Shown in pieces: positions 14,826 to 21,655 of a stretch of DNA of 21,655 nucleotides. Position numbers and translations under genes: made by a program. The DNA is taken from assembly GCA_017858295.1 (NCBI GenBank), contig JAFMBU010000012.1, positions 1-21,655 of the forward strand. Direction: 5' to 3'. This stretch comes from Porticoccaceae bacterium (lineage in GTDB: Bacteria; Pseudomonadota; Gammaproteobacteria; Pseudomonadales; Porticoccaceae). The notes beneath the pieces were generated by a model. It did not search any database. It was not told the DNA's origin and saw nothing but the letters and a program-made list of their open reading frames with translations. Numbering within the stretch: position 1 is the stretch's first letter; each line of letters opens with the position of its first letter.

Positions 14826-16055
14826 TTAGCCTGGTAGCTTTCTCGAAATCACCGCAGTGGCAATCAACATAATCGAGGAGAGCAGTAGGCAGGCGGCCAA
14901 ACCAAACTGTTGATAAACCAATCCAGATAGCAGAGTGCCAACCAATCGACCCGCGGCGTTGCACATATAATAAAACCCCACATCCAGCGAGGTACCATCC
15001 TCGCGAGCATAGGCGACAATCAGATAGGAATGAATCGACGAGTTGATGGCAAACAGAGCGCCAAACACTAACAGCCCAGAAACTAATCCGATTGCCACCA
15101 GACTACTATTGCCCCCCACGGCATAGAGACCGCCAGCGATTGCGGCGGGCACTAGGCAGAGTAGTGCAACCCATCTAAATGCAGTTCTCCCAGAAGGGTG
15201 CGTTATATTACTGTCTTGCACGGTCTTGCCAATAATGGTGACTTTAGGGGCTACTGTTTGCACCACACCATAGGCGACAACCCAGGCGGCCATCATGCTG
15301 CCCACCTGCACATAGCTCCACTGCAGTTGGCTTTGTAAAAATACCGGCAGCGCCACGACAAACCAAATATCTCGAGAGCCAAATAGAAAAAATCGTGCGG
15401 CACTGAGTCGATTTACCGCGCTGCTTTTGGAGAATAGGTGTTTAAAAGGCTGAGGTTTTTTAGCGATGCCAGTGGTGCGATCCAGCAAGAGAATACTGAG
15501 CGCTAAGACTAGGCCCAAAACGCTGGCCATTATTGCCACCGCATGCTGAAACCCAACCGTAGCTAAAAGCCAGCCGCCGAGAAAAAACCCGACACCTTTT
15601 AACGCATTCTTTGATCCCGTGAGTAGGGCAATCCAGCGGTAGAGCCGCCCCTGAGCATCAGCTGGCACCAGGGATTTAATGCTCGCCTTAGCGCCCATCT
15701 TATTCAGGTCTTTGCCAATCCCCGACAGGGCTTGAGCCGCCATCACATAGACTACATTGAGAATTGAGCTATCCACCATCAGCATCACCAGCGCCGCAAT
15801 TTGCAGCCCAAGCCCCACCTGCATGGTGACACTTAAGCCTATGGTTGTGGCCAGCCAGCCTGCATATAAGTTAGTAATCACTCCGAATAACTCGTAGAGC
15901 ACTAGGATCCCTGCTATCTCAATTGGGCTGTAGCCGAGCTGATGAAAAAATAGCACCACCAACATGCGCAGGGCACCATCACTGAGGGTAAAGGCCCAGT
16001 AACTCAGGGTAACCAAAGTGTATTGGCTGACAGGTGCTTTTAGATCGACATTCAT
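14826..16055 (-). CDS. arsJ: Organoarsenical efflux permease ArsJ (MFS)
   Basis: Major facilitator superfamily membrane protein of 409 residues with about 12 hydrophobic segments. It reads like ArsJ from beginning to end: YWAFTLSDGALRMLVVLFFH near the N-terminus, then AAQALSGIGKDLNKMGAKAS, QGRLYRWIALLTGSKNALKG and FFLFGSRDIWFVVALPVFL. ArsJ exports 1-arseno-3-phosphoglycerate, the unstable product formed by a partner GAPDH from arsenate; outside the cell it breaks down to arsenate, giving resistance. The partner gene lies directly upstream on the same strand with a 50-base gap. No arsR, arsC, arsB or acr3 is in the window, unlike the ars operons where arsJ was first described. A clear ribosome binding site is lacking. 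Confidence 0.93.
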   Translation of the reverse strand: MNVDLKAPVSQYTLVTLSYWAFTLSDGALRMLVVLFFHQLGYSPIEIAGILVLYELFGVITNLYAGWLATTIGLSVTMQVGLGLQIAALVMLMVDSSILNVVYVMAAQALSGIGKDLNKMGAKASIKSLVPADAQGRLYRWIALLTGSKNALKGVGFFLGGWLLATVGFQHAVAIMASVLGLVLALSILLLDRTTGIAKKPQPFKHLFSKSSAVNRLSAARFFLFGSRDIWFVVALPVFLQSQLQWSYVQVGSMMAAWVVAYGVVQTVAPKVTIIGKTVQDSNITHPSGRTAFRWVALLCLVPAAIAGGLYAVGGNSSLVAIGLVSGLLVFGALFAINSSIHSYLIVAYAREDGTSLDVGFYYMCNAAGRLVGTLLSGLVYQQFGLAACLLLSSIMLIATAVISRKLPG

Positions 16056-16105
16056 CGTGGGTTTATAGGATTCTCAAAGTGAATTGTTACTGGTGATTAT
16101 CTACT

Positions 16106-17119
16106 CTAGCGCTCGATGGAAGCAGCAACCTTGACTGCCAACTCCATCATGCGATTGACATAACCTATCTCATTGTCATACCAGATAAGCACTTTGACCT
16201 GAGACTTGTTGATCACCATGGTAGACAAACCATCGACAATTCCCGAGCGCTTATCATTAGTGTAATCCACTGACACCAGAGGCAGATCAGAGAATCCAAG
16301 AATACCATTTAAACGGCCTTCAGCTGCCTCACGTAGGGCACCATTAATTTGATCAACGCTGACCGCACAATCTAGCTCAAAGACACAGTCAGTCAATGAG
16401 GCATTGGCCAGAGGCACTCTGACTGCCAGGCCGTTAATGCGCCCTTTAAGTTCTGGAAAAATTTCTGTGATCGCCGTGGCTGAACCGGTGCTAGTGGGTA
16501 TCAGTGACATTCCGCTGGCTCGGGAGCGACGTAGGTCAGCGTGGTATTCGTCGAGAATACTCTGGGTATTGGTGATGTCGTGGATGGTTGTAATTGCGGC
16601 ATGCTTAATACCAAAGCTTTTCTGCAGGACGTCGACCACAGGTGCTAGGCAATTCGTGGTGCAAGAGGCGGCGGTGACTATGGCTTGGTTGGTATAGAGG
16701 TGGTCATTGACCCCCATTACTACGTTTAGCGTACCGTCCTTTACCGGTGCCGAGACCACCACTTTCTTAATGCCCTGATCGAAGTAGGGAGCCAGGGCCT
16801 CTTGAGATTTAAACCTGCCAGTGCACTCAATCACCATATCCACAGCGGACCAGTCGCTGTCGACAATATTTTTATTTTGGGTATAGCGCACCGTTTGCCC
16901 GTCAATAGTTAGCATTGACTCTGTGCCAGACTTTTCAGCAGAGATTGCTTTATCCCAAGTGCCATGGACCGAATCGTATTTCAGCAGATGGGCAGCGGCA
17001 TGAGCATCGCCAGCAATTTCATTGATCTGTACGATCTTATAATCATCGCGGTGCCATGCCGCGCGAAGTGCCAAACGGCCAATACGGCCAAAACCATTGA
17101 TGCCTATTTTTATGGTCAT
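16106..17119 (-). CDS. ArsJ-associated glyceraldehyde-3-phosphate dehydrogenase
   Basis: A 337-residue NAD-dependent GAPDH. The Rossmann motif is GINGFGRIGRLALRA, the catalytic Cys153 lies in TAASCTTNCLAPV, and the partner His180 lies in ITTIHDITNTQ. The dinucleotide-binding strand ends INEIAGDAHAAAHLLKYDS, with Glu34 where glycolytic enzymes usually have ND; this INEI form is typical of the GAPDHs found beside arsJ. With arsenate in place of phosphate, the enzyme makes 1-arseno-3-phosphoglycerate for ArsJ to export. The ATG at 17119 begins directly with MTIKIGINGFGRIG. An upstream in-frame ATG at 17215 would add 32 residues unlike any GAPDH and is not used here. GAGGG lies 13 bases before the chosen start, which is long. 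A glycolytic or gluconeogenic role cannot be excluded. Confidence 0.93.
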   Translation of the reverse strand: MTIKIGINGFGRIGRLALRAAWHRDDYKIVQINEIAGDAHAAAHLLKYDSVHGTWDKAISAEKSGTESMLTIDGQTVRYTQNKNIVDSDWSAVDMVIECTGRFKSQEALAPYFDQGIKKVVVSAPVKDGTLNVVMGVNDHLYTNQAIVTAASCTTNCLAPVVDVLQKSFGIKHAAITTIHDITNTQSILDEYHADLRRSRASGMSLIPTSTGSATAITEIFPELKGRINGLAVRVPLANASLTDCVFELDCAVSVDQINGALREAAEGRLNGILGFSDLPLVSVDYTNDKRSGIVDGLSTMVINKSQVKVLIWYDNEIGYVNRMMELAVKVAASIER

Positions 17120-17397
17120 GAAACTTAATATCCCTCTTCTTAAATTGTGTGCGCAAACGTCAGCCGAGCTCTGCACCGCCTGTATTTTGTTGACATAGCC
17201 CACAGTATTTTGCATCAGCTGGTCAATTGTGAACAGGGCAACATCGAATCTGCCAACCGCTCGTGAGTAATCAACCGCAAATGGGTTTCAAATGCACCTT
17301 CGTTTATTAAAGCAGACAACGAAGTTAGTAGCCTAAGCCGTTAACGCTCTCTGTCTGACTTGGAAGGAACCTATTGGATTGTAAAGAGGATTTATGA

Positions 17398-17565
17398 ATG
17401 AACGGTTACAGTTTTATTAGTTTAATGATGATTACCTGCGGCGCTCTTCTGGGTGTCTCGATTGGCATATTTGCCTACGGCTCTGATTTTTGGACCAGCA
17501 CTGGAATAGGCTGTGCGCTCGCCGCCTGTGTTGCGGTCAGCGAAATCTCCCCAATGTTTGATTAA
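17398..17565 (+). CDS. Small two-helix membrane protein, 55 residues
   Basis: A short gene between the divergent GAPDH gene and the slyD-like gene. The 55-residue product has two hydrophobic segments, about residues 5-27 (ISLMMITCGALLGVSIGIF) and 34-50 (STGIGCALAACVAVSE), joined by a short polar turn, and contains three cysteines. It should be an inner-membrane hairpin. The ATG has an excellent ribosome binding site, AGAGGA at 17385-17390, seven bases upstream. Another ATG at 17394 opens only an eight-codon frame. A perfect palindrome and a rho-independent terminator follow, making a self-contained transcription unit. I do not recognise the family and assign no function. Confidence 0.7.
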   Translation: MNGYSFISLMMITCGALLGVSIGIFAYGSDFWTSTGIGCALAACVAVSEISPMFD

Positions 17566-17580
17566 CAGATTTCTACCCAT

Positions 17581-17610
17581 CCGTGAATATCAGCAAGCTG
17601 ATATTCACGG
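17581..17610. repeat. Perfect 30-bp palindrome downstream of the small membrane gene
   Basis: CCGTGAATATCAGC (17581-17594) is followed by AA and its exact reverse complement (17597-17610). The 14-bp arms have a two-base centre, too long for chance in a window this size. It begins 15 bases after the stop of the 55-residue gene. The T run after it is displaced by six bases (cgatagtttt), so it could be a terminator, an RNA-stabilising hairpin or a protein-binding site. I found no second copy by eye. Confidence 0.85.
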
Positions 17611-17637
17611 CGATAGTTTTATCATCTCCTCCCATTT

Positions 17638-17664
17638 AGGCCATCGTTAGATGGCCTTTTTTTT
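17638..17664 (+). terminator. Rho-independent terminator
   Basis: AGGCCATC pairs with GATGGCCT across a GTTA loop and is followed by seven further T residues. It would end transcription of the small membrane gene and sits just beyond the slyD-like gene's stop on the opposite strand. Confidence 0.88.
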
Positions 17665-17701
17665 GCGAGGATTTTCTTCACTGACTCTTGTGTCAGAGTT
17701 T

Positions 17702-18187
17702 TTAGTGGTTATGTCCACCGGGGCCGTGAATATGGCCGTGCTCAAGCTCTTCGGCTGTGGCTTCGCGAACATCGGCAATAGTCACATCAAAGTTGAGGTC
17801 TTTGCCCGCGAGCGGGTGATTGCCGTCGACAGTAACAGTCTCGTCAGTAACCAGAGTAACGGTTACTGGAACAGCTCCACCCTGACCGGTCTGAGCTTCA
17901 AACTGCATACCCACTTCAATGCTCTCTACGCCTTGAAAAGAGCTGCGTGGAACTTCTTGAATAAGTTCTTCTTGAACTGGCCCATAACCCTCTTCAGCTG
18001 ACACTTCGACAACCATCTGATCGCCCACTGATTTACCTTCCAGGGCTTTTTCTAAACCTGGAATAATATTGCCAGCGCCGTGCAGATAGGCCAACGGATC
18101 CTGCCCTGCAGAGCTGTCAATTTCCTGGCCCTGGTCATCAGTTAGTCGGTAGTGAAAGCTTACTGCGCTGTTTTCTGTAATGGTCAT
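17702..18187 (-). CDS. slyD: FKBP-type peptidyl-prolyl isomerase, SlyD-like
   Basis: Cytosolic folding helper of 161 residues. The FKBP domain is split by an inserted flap domain as in SlyD: the front half contains SFHYRLTDDQGQEIDSS and YLHGAGNIIPGLEKALEGKS, the flap spans roughly residues 68-120 (EEGYGPVQEELIQEVPRS), and the fold closes with NHPLAGKDLNFDVTI. The C-terminal tail is short and His-rich (HGHIHGPGGHNH), able to bind nickel or other metals but lacking the cysteines of E. coli SlyD. Relatives SlpA/FkpB are close, so the exact paralogue is uncertain. It is divergent from phoB. Confidence 0.88.
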   Translation of the reverse strand: MTITENSAVSFHYRLTDDQGQEIDSSAGQDPLAYLHGAGNIIPGLEKALEGKSVGDQMVVEVSAEEGYGPVQEELIQEVPRSSFQGVESIEVGMQFEAQTGQGGAVPVTVTLVTDETVTVDGNHPLAGKDLNFDVTIADVREATAEELEHGHIHGPGGHNH

Positions 18188-18306
18188 TATCGAATCCTAG
18201 TAGCGTAAAAAGCCGACATTATGCGCGAACGAATGTTAAATATCGACTCTCGAAATGCTCGGTAAATCTAGGTTGTAAATCCGAAAGATCGGAATACACT
18301 TTGAAG

Positions 18307-18324
18307 CTGTCATATTTATGTCAT
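18307..18324 (+). promoter_or_regulatory. Pho box upstream of phoB
   Basis: CTGTCAT-ATTT-ATGTCAT is a two-repeat PhoB site, with the first repeat perfect and the second with one mismatch. A -10-like TTAAAT at 18335-18340 lies 10 bp downstream, the expected spacing when PhoB replaces the -35 contact. Predicts autoinduction of phoBR on phosphate starvation. Confidence 0.85.
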
Positions 18325-18373
18325 GTTGGGCCCATTAAATGAGACTTTTAAAATGAATGATAAGGTTGAAATA

Positions 18374-19075
18374 ATGCCCAAGCATAGAATTCTCATCGTC
18401 GATGATGAGGCGGCCATTCGAGATATGCTGTCCATCGCATTGGATGCTGCTGGCTTCAATGTTTTGGAAGCTAAGGACGCACAGCTGGCTCACGCGAGCA
18501 TAATCGACAACCAGCCGGACTTGGTACTGCTCGACTGGATGATGCCGGGCACCACAGGTTTAGAGCTATTGCGCCGCTTAAAGCGCGATGAACTGACGGC
18601 AAAAATACCCATTATTATGCTCACCGCCAAGGCCGAGGAAAATAGCAAAATTGCCGGTCTGGATGCCGGCGCCGATGACTATATCCCCAAGCCATTTTCA
18701 CCTCGAGAGTTAATTTCCCGCGTTAACGCTGTCTTGAGACGCATTGGTCGCGAGGCGCTGCAGGAGCCGATTGTTATTGGCGAGCTGATATTTGACCCCT
18801 TAGGCCACCGCGTCAGCATCGCCGGAGAGTCGATTAATCTGGGCCCCACCGAGTATCGGCTACTGCAATTCTTCCTCACTCACCAAGAGCGTGTCTATTC
18901 TCGCGGACAGATTCTCGACTATGTCTGGGGTGGCAATGTCTATCTCGATGAGCGCACCGTAGACGTGCATATTCGCCGTTTACGCAAGGCGATTTCAGTT
19001 GCAGGCCATGAAAACTATGTGCAGACTGTGCGCGGCGCTGGCTATCGATTCTCAGCCCAACTGAGTAATGCGTAA
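18374..19075 (+). CDS. phoB: Phosphate response regulator PhoB
   Basis: OmpR-type response regulator that activates phosphate-starvation genes by binding Pho boxes. The receiver starts KHRILIVDDEAAIRDML, with phosphoacceptor Asp54 in LLDWMMPG, Thr in MLTAKAE and Lys in YIPKPFSPREL. The winged-helix domain contains LGPTEYRLLQFFLTHQERVY, VDVHIRRLRKAI and VRGAGYRFS. From the ATG at 18374 the protein has 233 residues, like E. coli PhoB (229), and TAAGG lies eight bases upstream. An in-frame ATG at 18353 would fall within a few bases of the predicted transcript start, so it is less likely. The Pho box is placed for autoregulation, and phoR follows after 44 bases. Confidence 0.95.
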   Translation: MPKHRILIVDDEAAIRDMLSIALDAAGFNVLEAKDAQLAHASIIDNQPDLVLLDWMMPGTTGLELLRRLKRDELTAKIPIIMLTAKAEENSKIAGLDAGADDYIPKPFSPRELISRVNAVLRRIGREALQEPIVIGELIFDPLGHRVSIAGESINLGPTEYRLLQFFLTHQERVYSRGQILDYVWGGNVYLDERTVDVHIRRLRKAISVAGHENYVQTVRGAGYRFSAQLSNA

Positions 19076-19119
19076 TACAGCATTATTCAAACAAACGATC
19101 AACATAGGGTGCCGATTCG

Positions 19120-20400
19120 TTGCGACCGGGAATGAACAGAGAGATATGGCGGGTAGTGCTTATCAGCCTGTTTTCGGTGATCTTCGGATTTGGTCTCGGT
19201 GCTCCCTTTGAAACTCTTGTTGCCGGTTTAGTCGCATACAGTCTTTGGACCTTTCGGGTTATCTCTCAGCTGTTTAGCTGGATCGACAAAGGTATGCGCG
19301 GCTTTCCACCGGACACAGATGGTGTTTGGGGCGAAATCAGTGACACCCTTAATCGTCAGCGCCGCCGTCATCGCCGCACCCAAGAGCGAATGCGTCGCAC
19401 GATCAATCGCATTACCCGTTTAACCGGGGCCCTAGAGGAGGGCATTGTGGTACTGCGCAGTGACCTCACAATCGACTGGTGGAACAGCTCAGCGGCAGGC
19501 TTGCTGGCTCTGCGTTCCAATGATCGCGGCACCGCCGTCACCAACCTGATTCGCGGCCCTGAATTCGTCAGCTATATCAGCCAGAAAGAATTCGACGGCT
19601 CTCTCAAGCTCTCTTCAATTAACCCCTCAGATCCAGTGCTGCAGGTATCCGCCTCGTTCTTTGGCGCCGACGAAATTGTCTTGGTGATCACCGACATAAC
19701 CCGCGTGACCAACTTAGAGCAGCTGCGCAAAGAATTTGTTGGCAATGTCTCTCACGAATTGCGCACGCCGCTGACTGTCATGCGTGGCTATCTGGAAACC
19801 CTGCAGGATATACCCGGCAATAGTCAGATGGTGGCCAAAGCCTTCAGCCAGATGTCTGATCAAGTGGTGAGAATGGAAGCCTTGGCTAACGACTTGATTC
19901 TTATTTCCCGCTTAGAGTCTGACGACCATCCACCAAAGGTTGAGGCAGTTAATCTCTATCAGCTGCTGGAAAGTATTGTTGCCGAGGCGGAACTGCTCAG
20001 TGAGAGTCAGCACTCGCTCTCGTTAGATTGCGAGGACAACTGCATTATTGACGCGGATGCCGCTGATCTTCGCAGTGTGCTGGGTAATATTGTTTTTAAT
20101 GCTGTGCGCCACAATCCACAGGGCGCTGATATAGCAATAAAAGTCACTCGCTATAAGAGCTATATTAATGTCTCGGTCAAAGACAGTGGTAAAGGTATAG
20201 ACCCGATGGAAATCCCACGCCTTACTGAGCGTTTTTACCGTGGCGACAGTAGCCGCAACTCAGATACTGGCGGCACCGGTTTAGGCCTGGCTATCGTCAA
20301 GCACGCCCTGACGCGCTGTGATGGCAGGCTGACCATTAACAGCCGCCTGGGGCAGGGCGCAGAATTTGTCTGTCGCTTTCCTCTTGTTCCACGAAGCTAG
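19120..20400 (+). CDS. phoR: Phosphate regulon sensor histidine kinase PhoR
   Basis: Membrane-bound kinase partner of PhoB that, through PhoU and the Pst transporter, senses phosphate supply. Of 426 residues, two hydrophobic segments near the N-terminus (about 12-45) form the membrane anchor, followed by a basic linker (RQRRRHRRTQERMRR), a PAS domain (about 97-195) and the kinase core. The phosphoacceptor is His212 in NVSHELRTPLTVMRGYLETL. The N box is NIVFNAVRHNPQG, then DSGKGI and GTGLGLAIVKHAL. The start is taken as TTG at 19120 because AGGGTG sits eight bases upstream; an ATG at 19132 is the alternative and costs four residues. It ends 55 bases from the convergent permease gene, and no terminator is evident between them. 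Confidence 0.95.
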   Translation: MRPGMNREIWRVVLISLFSVIFGFGLGAPFETLVAGLVAYSLWTFRVISQLFSWIDKGMRGFPPDTDGVWGEISDTLNRQRRRHRRTQERMRRTINRITRLTGALEEGIVVLRSDLTIDWWNSSAAGLLALRSNDRGTAVTNLIRGPEFVSYISQKEFDGSLKLSSINPSDPVLQVSASFFGADEIVLVITDITRVTNLEQLRKEFVGNVSHELRTPLTVMRGYLETLQDIPGNSQMVAKAFSQMSDQVVRMEALANDLILISRLESDDHPPKVEAVNLYQLLESIVAEAELLSESQHSLSLDCEDNCIIDADAADLRSVLGNIVFNAVRHNPQGADIAIKVTRYKSYINVSVKDSGKGIDPMEIPRLTERFYRGDSSRNSDTGGTGLGLAIVKHALTRCDGRLTINSRLGQGAEFVCRFPLVPRS

Positions 20401-20455
20401 TTCCTAAGGTAGTCTTCAAGGCGAGGAAGCCCCCAGCGCCAAGTTGCCCCTGAGG

Positions 20456-21517
20456 TTATCCGCTACTCGCCATATTTAAAATCCAGCCAATTAAAAGTAC
20501 TTGAGGCAGAGTAATCAGTGGCAGGAAAAGGGCGATTTTCCAAGATTTGGTGACATCTTTCAGCACCATGATTTCAGTGTAATCCGTGGCCACTCCGGCC
20601 ATTAAAAACGTAAAGCCATTGCCAGGCGCAGCGGCCCGGGTCAGCAGATCAGCGGCGATCGGCGTTGAGCCTTCAGAGCAGACTTCGATAATGGTGGCCG
20701 CAAGCAATGTGAGCATCAGGCCAGCCACTGTTGGGCCAAAATAATTCTGATAAAAATCCAAGGGCACAGTGGCGCGGATCAGTACCGCGAGAACAATGCC
20801 GAACAGCAACCAGCGGAACACCATACGCGAGTCGCGGATACCGTCTATTAACAGACTGCCTAATGCACGGGGTGTGTATTCTGCAGTTTTTATTAATCCA
20901 ATAATGCCGGAGCAGAGTGACTGCTGGTCTGAGGCGCAGGTTTCATGCTTATGGGGGTTTGGCGGCAGTTTCCCTCCGGCGACCAACCCATCAAAGAGGA
21001 TTCCCGTTGCCATGCCGATCAACATCGATAGGGCGATAAACATCAGCGTCCACTGCCAGCCGATCAAGCTGACCATAATGATTGTGAGGGACAGAGAGTT
21101 CCAAGGGCTGGCGATGAGGAAGGCCATCAGCTGGCCGATACTGGCGCCGCGCTCGTAGAGCTTGGCACCGACCATCAGTATGCCGTGGCTACACAGATCA
21201 AGAACAACGCCAGCTAAGGTGGCGCGGAAAATGCCTTTGGTGCTGCCACCCTCACCTAGAGCTGACATCACAAGTTCTCTTGGGATACGTTCGAGCAGGC
21301 CGACAAATACAACAGCGGCCACCAGACCCAACCACATTTTATTCACCAGCTCGAAAATCCCCTCGCTCATAATGCTAAGCCACTCAGGCATATCCACTCT
21401 GTCCGCCATCAACCAAAAAAGTAAGTAACCGATCACTACTGTTATACCCGAGCACCATAAAAGGTAATCCGGGCGAGGCTTGGCCGCAGGTTTATCTGAT
21501 GGGCAGCAATCACTCAT
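20456..21517 (-). CDS. Predicted metal efflux permease (ArsP/DUF318, SO_0444-like)
   Basis: A 353-residue inner-membrane permease of the DUF318/ArsP superfamily, most like the SO_0444-type proteins linked to copper or zinc export. The N-terminus MSDCCPSDKP carries a CC pair. Two halves of about four helices each contain the family signatures LDLCSHGILMVGAKLYERGA and SPWNSLSLT in the first, and EVCSEGSTPIAADLLTRA and AGVATDYTEIMVLK in the second, separated by a Cys/His-bearing loop (HKHETCASDQQSLCSG). The ATG at 21517 is chosen because it has GGAGAG seven bases upstream. Starting at 21565 would add 16 residues overlapping the preceding gene. Its first eight bases overlap the end of a MerR-family regulator, implying co-regulation. 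The substrate is inferred, and organoarsenical export (ArsP) is an alternative. Confidence 0.85.
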   Translation of the reverse strand: MSDCCPSDKPAAKPRPDYLLWCSGITVVIGYLLFWLMADRVDMPEWLSIMSEGIFELVNKMWLGLVAAVVFVGLLERIPRELVMSALGEGGSTKGIFRATLAGVVLDLCSHGILMVGAKLYERGASIGQLMAFLIASPWNSLSLTIIMVSLIGWQWTLMFIALSMLIGMATGILFDGLVAGGKLPPNPHKHETCASDQQSLCSGIIGLIKTAEYTPRALGSLLIDGIRDSRMVFRWLLFGIVLAVLIRATVPLDFYQNYFGPTVAGLMLTLLAATIIEVCSEGSTPIAADLLTRAAAPGNGFTFLMAGVATDYTEIMVLKDVTKSWKIALFLPLITLPQVLLIGWILNMASSG

Positions 21518-21655
21518 AATTTCTCTCCGACAGGGAATCAATAATGGCGCATTCAGGTGAGTCATCAGCGGCGCAATGACCGAGTAGATTACTCAGTAGT
21601 TCATGCATAGAGGTGAGGTCGGTGATTTGCTGCTCTACCTGTTGCTGGCGCTGGA
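21510..21655 (-). CDS. MerR-family metal regulator, C-terminal end only (CueR-like)
   Basis: The last 48 codons of a gene whose start lies beyond base 21655. The frame reads a coiled-coil helix (QRQQQVEQQITDLTSMHELL), then the loop CAADDSPEC and IIDSLSERNYE before the TGA at 21512-21510. A dimerisation helix ending in C-x7-C and a (P/A)II(D/E)SL segment is the C-terminal signature of CueR/HmrR-type regulators sensing monovalent copper, silver or gold (E. coli CueR has CPGDDSADC). ZntR and CadR have a different cysteine arrangement. The stop overlaps the permease start by eight bases. The DNA-binding part and operator are not visible. Confidence 0.8.
   Translation of the reverse strand, partial: QRQQQVEQQITDLTSMHELLSNLLGHCAADDSPECAIIDSLSERNYE

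Noticed and set aside
17190..17195. Perfect TTGACA as a plus-strand -35 for the small membrane gene
   Set aside because: No acceptable -10 lies 16-18 bp downstream, and it is about 200 bases before the gene.
17120..17215. N-terminal extension of the GAPDH to the ATG at 17215
   Set aside because: GAPDH begins with MTIKIGINGFGRIG at 17119; the extra 32 residues match nothing in the family and there is no ribosome binding site at 17215.
17298..17324. CTTCGTT/AACGAAG inverted repeat suggesting a structured RNA
   Set aside because: Seven pairs with a 13-base loop, no terminator or conserved RNA motif nearby; compatible with chance.
20401..20455. Terminator between convergent phoR and permease
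   Set aside because: The 55-base gap has no stem followed by T residues on either strand.

Overview
The window looks like chromosomal DNA of a free-living, probably marine gammaproteobacterium of the Cellvibrionales/SAR92 type. That placement is inferred from gene content and order: typA next to glnA, glnA followed by a DUF4124 protein and ntrBC, a yibN-grxC-secB cluster, and sprT-yhbQ. No phylogeny was run. Almost all of it is housekeeping and regulatory. I see no rRNA, tRNA, CRISPR array, insertion sequence or prophage.

Region 1 (1-4458, minus strand): the 5' four-fifths of typA/bipA, a membrane-anchored PAS-GGDEF protein with a decayed EAL domain, and a 97-residue stand-alone copy of the C-terminal rhodanese domain of ThiI. 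In pseudomonads, from memory, a complete thiI sits between typA and glnA, so this rhodanese looks like a retained piece of thiI.

Region 2 (4459-9795, plus strand): the nitrogen-control cluster. glnA has two NtrC enhancer sites, a near-consensus sigma-54 promoter and a strong terminator. A secreted DUF4124 protein follows, then ntrB-ntrC with its own NtrC site and two overlapping sigma-54-like elements. A bidirectional terminator ends the region.

Region 3 (9818-12109, minus strand): rnm/yciV (PHP family) and yibN-grxC-secB, covering RNA maturation, a membrane rhodanese-fold protein, glutaredoxin and export chaperone.

Region 4 (12172-14751): sprT-yhbQ with a 4-bp overlap, a HutC-like GntR regulator with three GTATATAC palindromes upstream but no hut genes in view, a NYN-domain putative nuclease, and a conserved-looking hypothetical gene meeting it tail to tail.

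Region 5 (14826-17119, minus strand): a GAPDH of the ars-associated type followed by arsJ. This is the known arsenate detoxification pair (1-arseno-3-phosphoglycerate synthesis and export), here without arsR, arsC or an arsenite pump.

Region 6 (17398-21655): a 55-residue membrane protein with a strong ribosome binding site, followed by a perfect 30-bp palindrome and a terminator; a SlyD-like FKBP; phoB-phoR under a Pho box; and, convergent to phoR, a predicted metal-efflux permease overlapping the end of a CueR-like MerR regulator that runs off the window.

The best candidates for follow-up are the orphan arsJ-GAPDH pair beside phoBR, the solitary ThiI rhodanese, the dual sigma-54 register in front of ntrBC, and the orphan HutC-like regulon.
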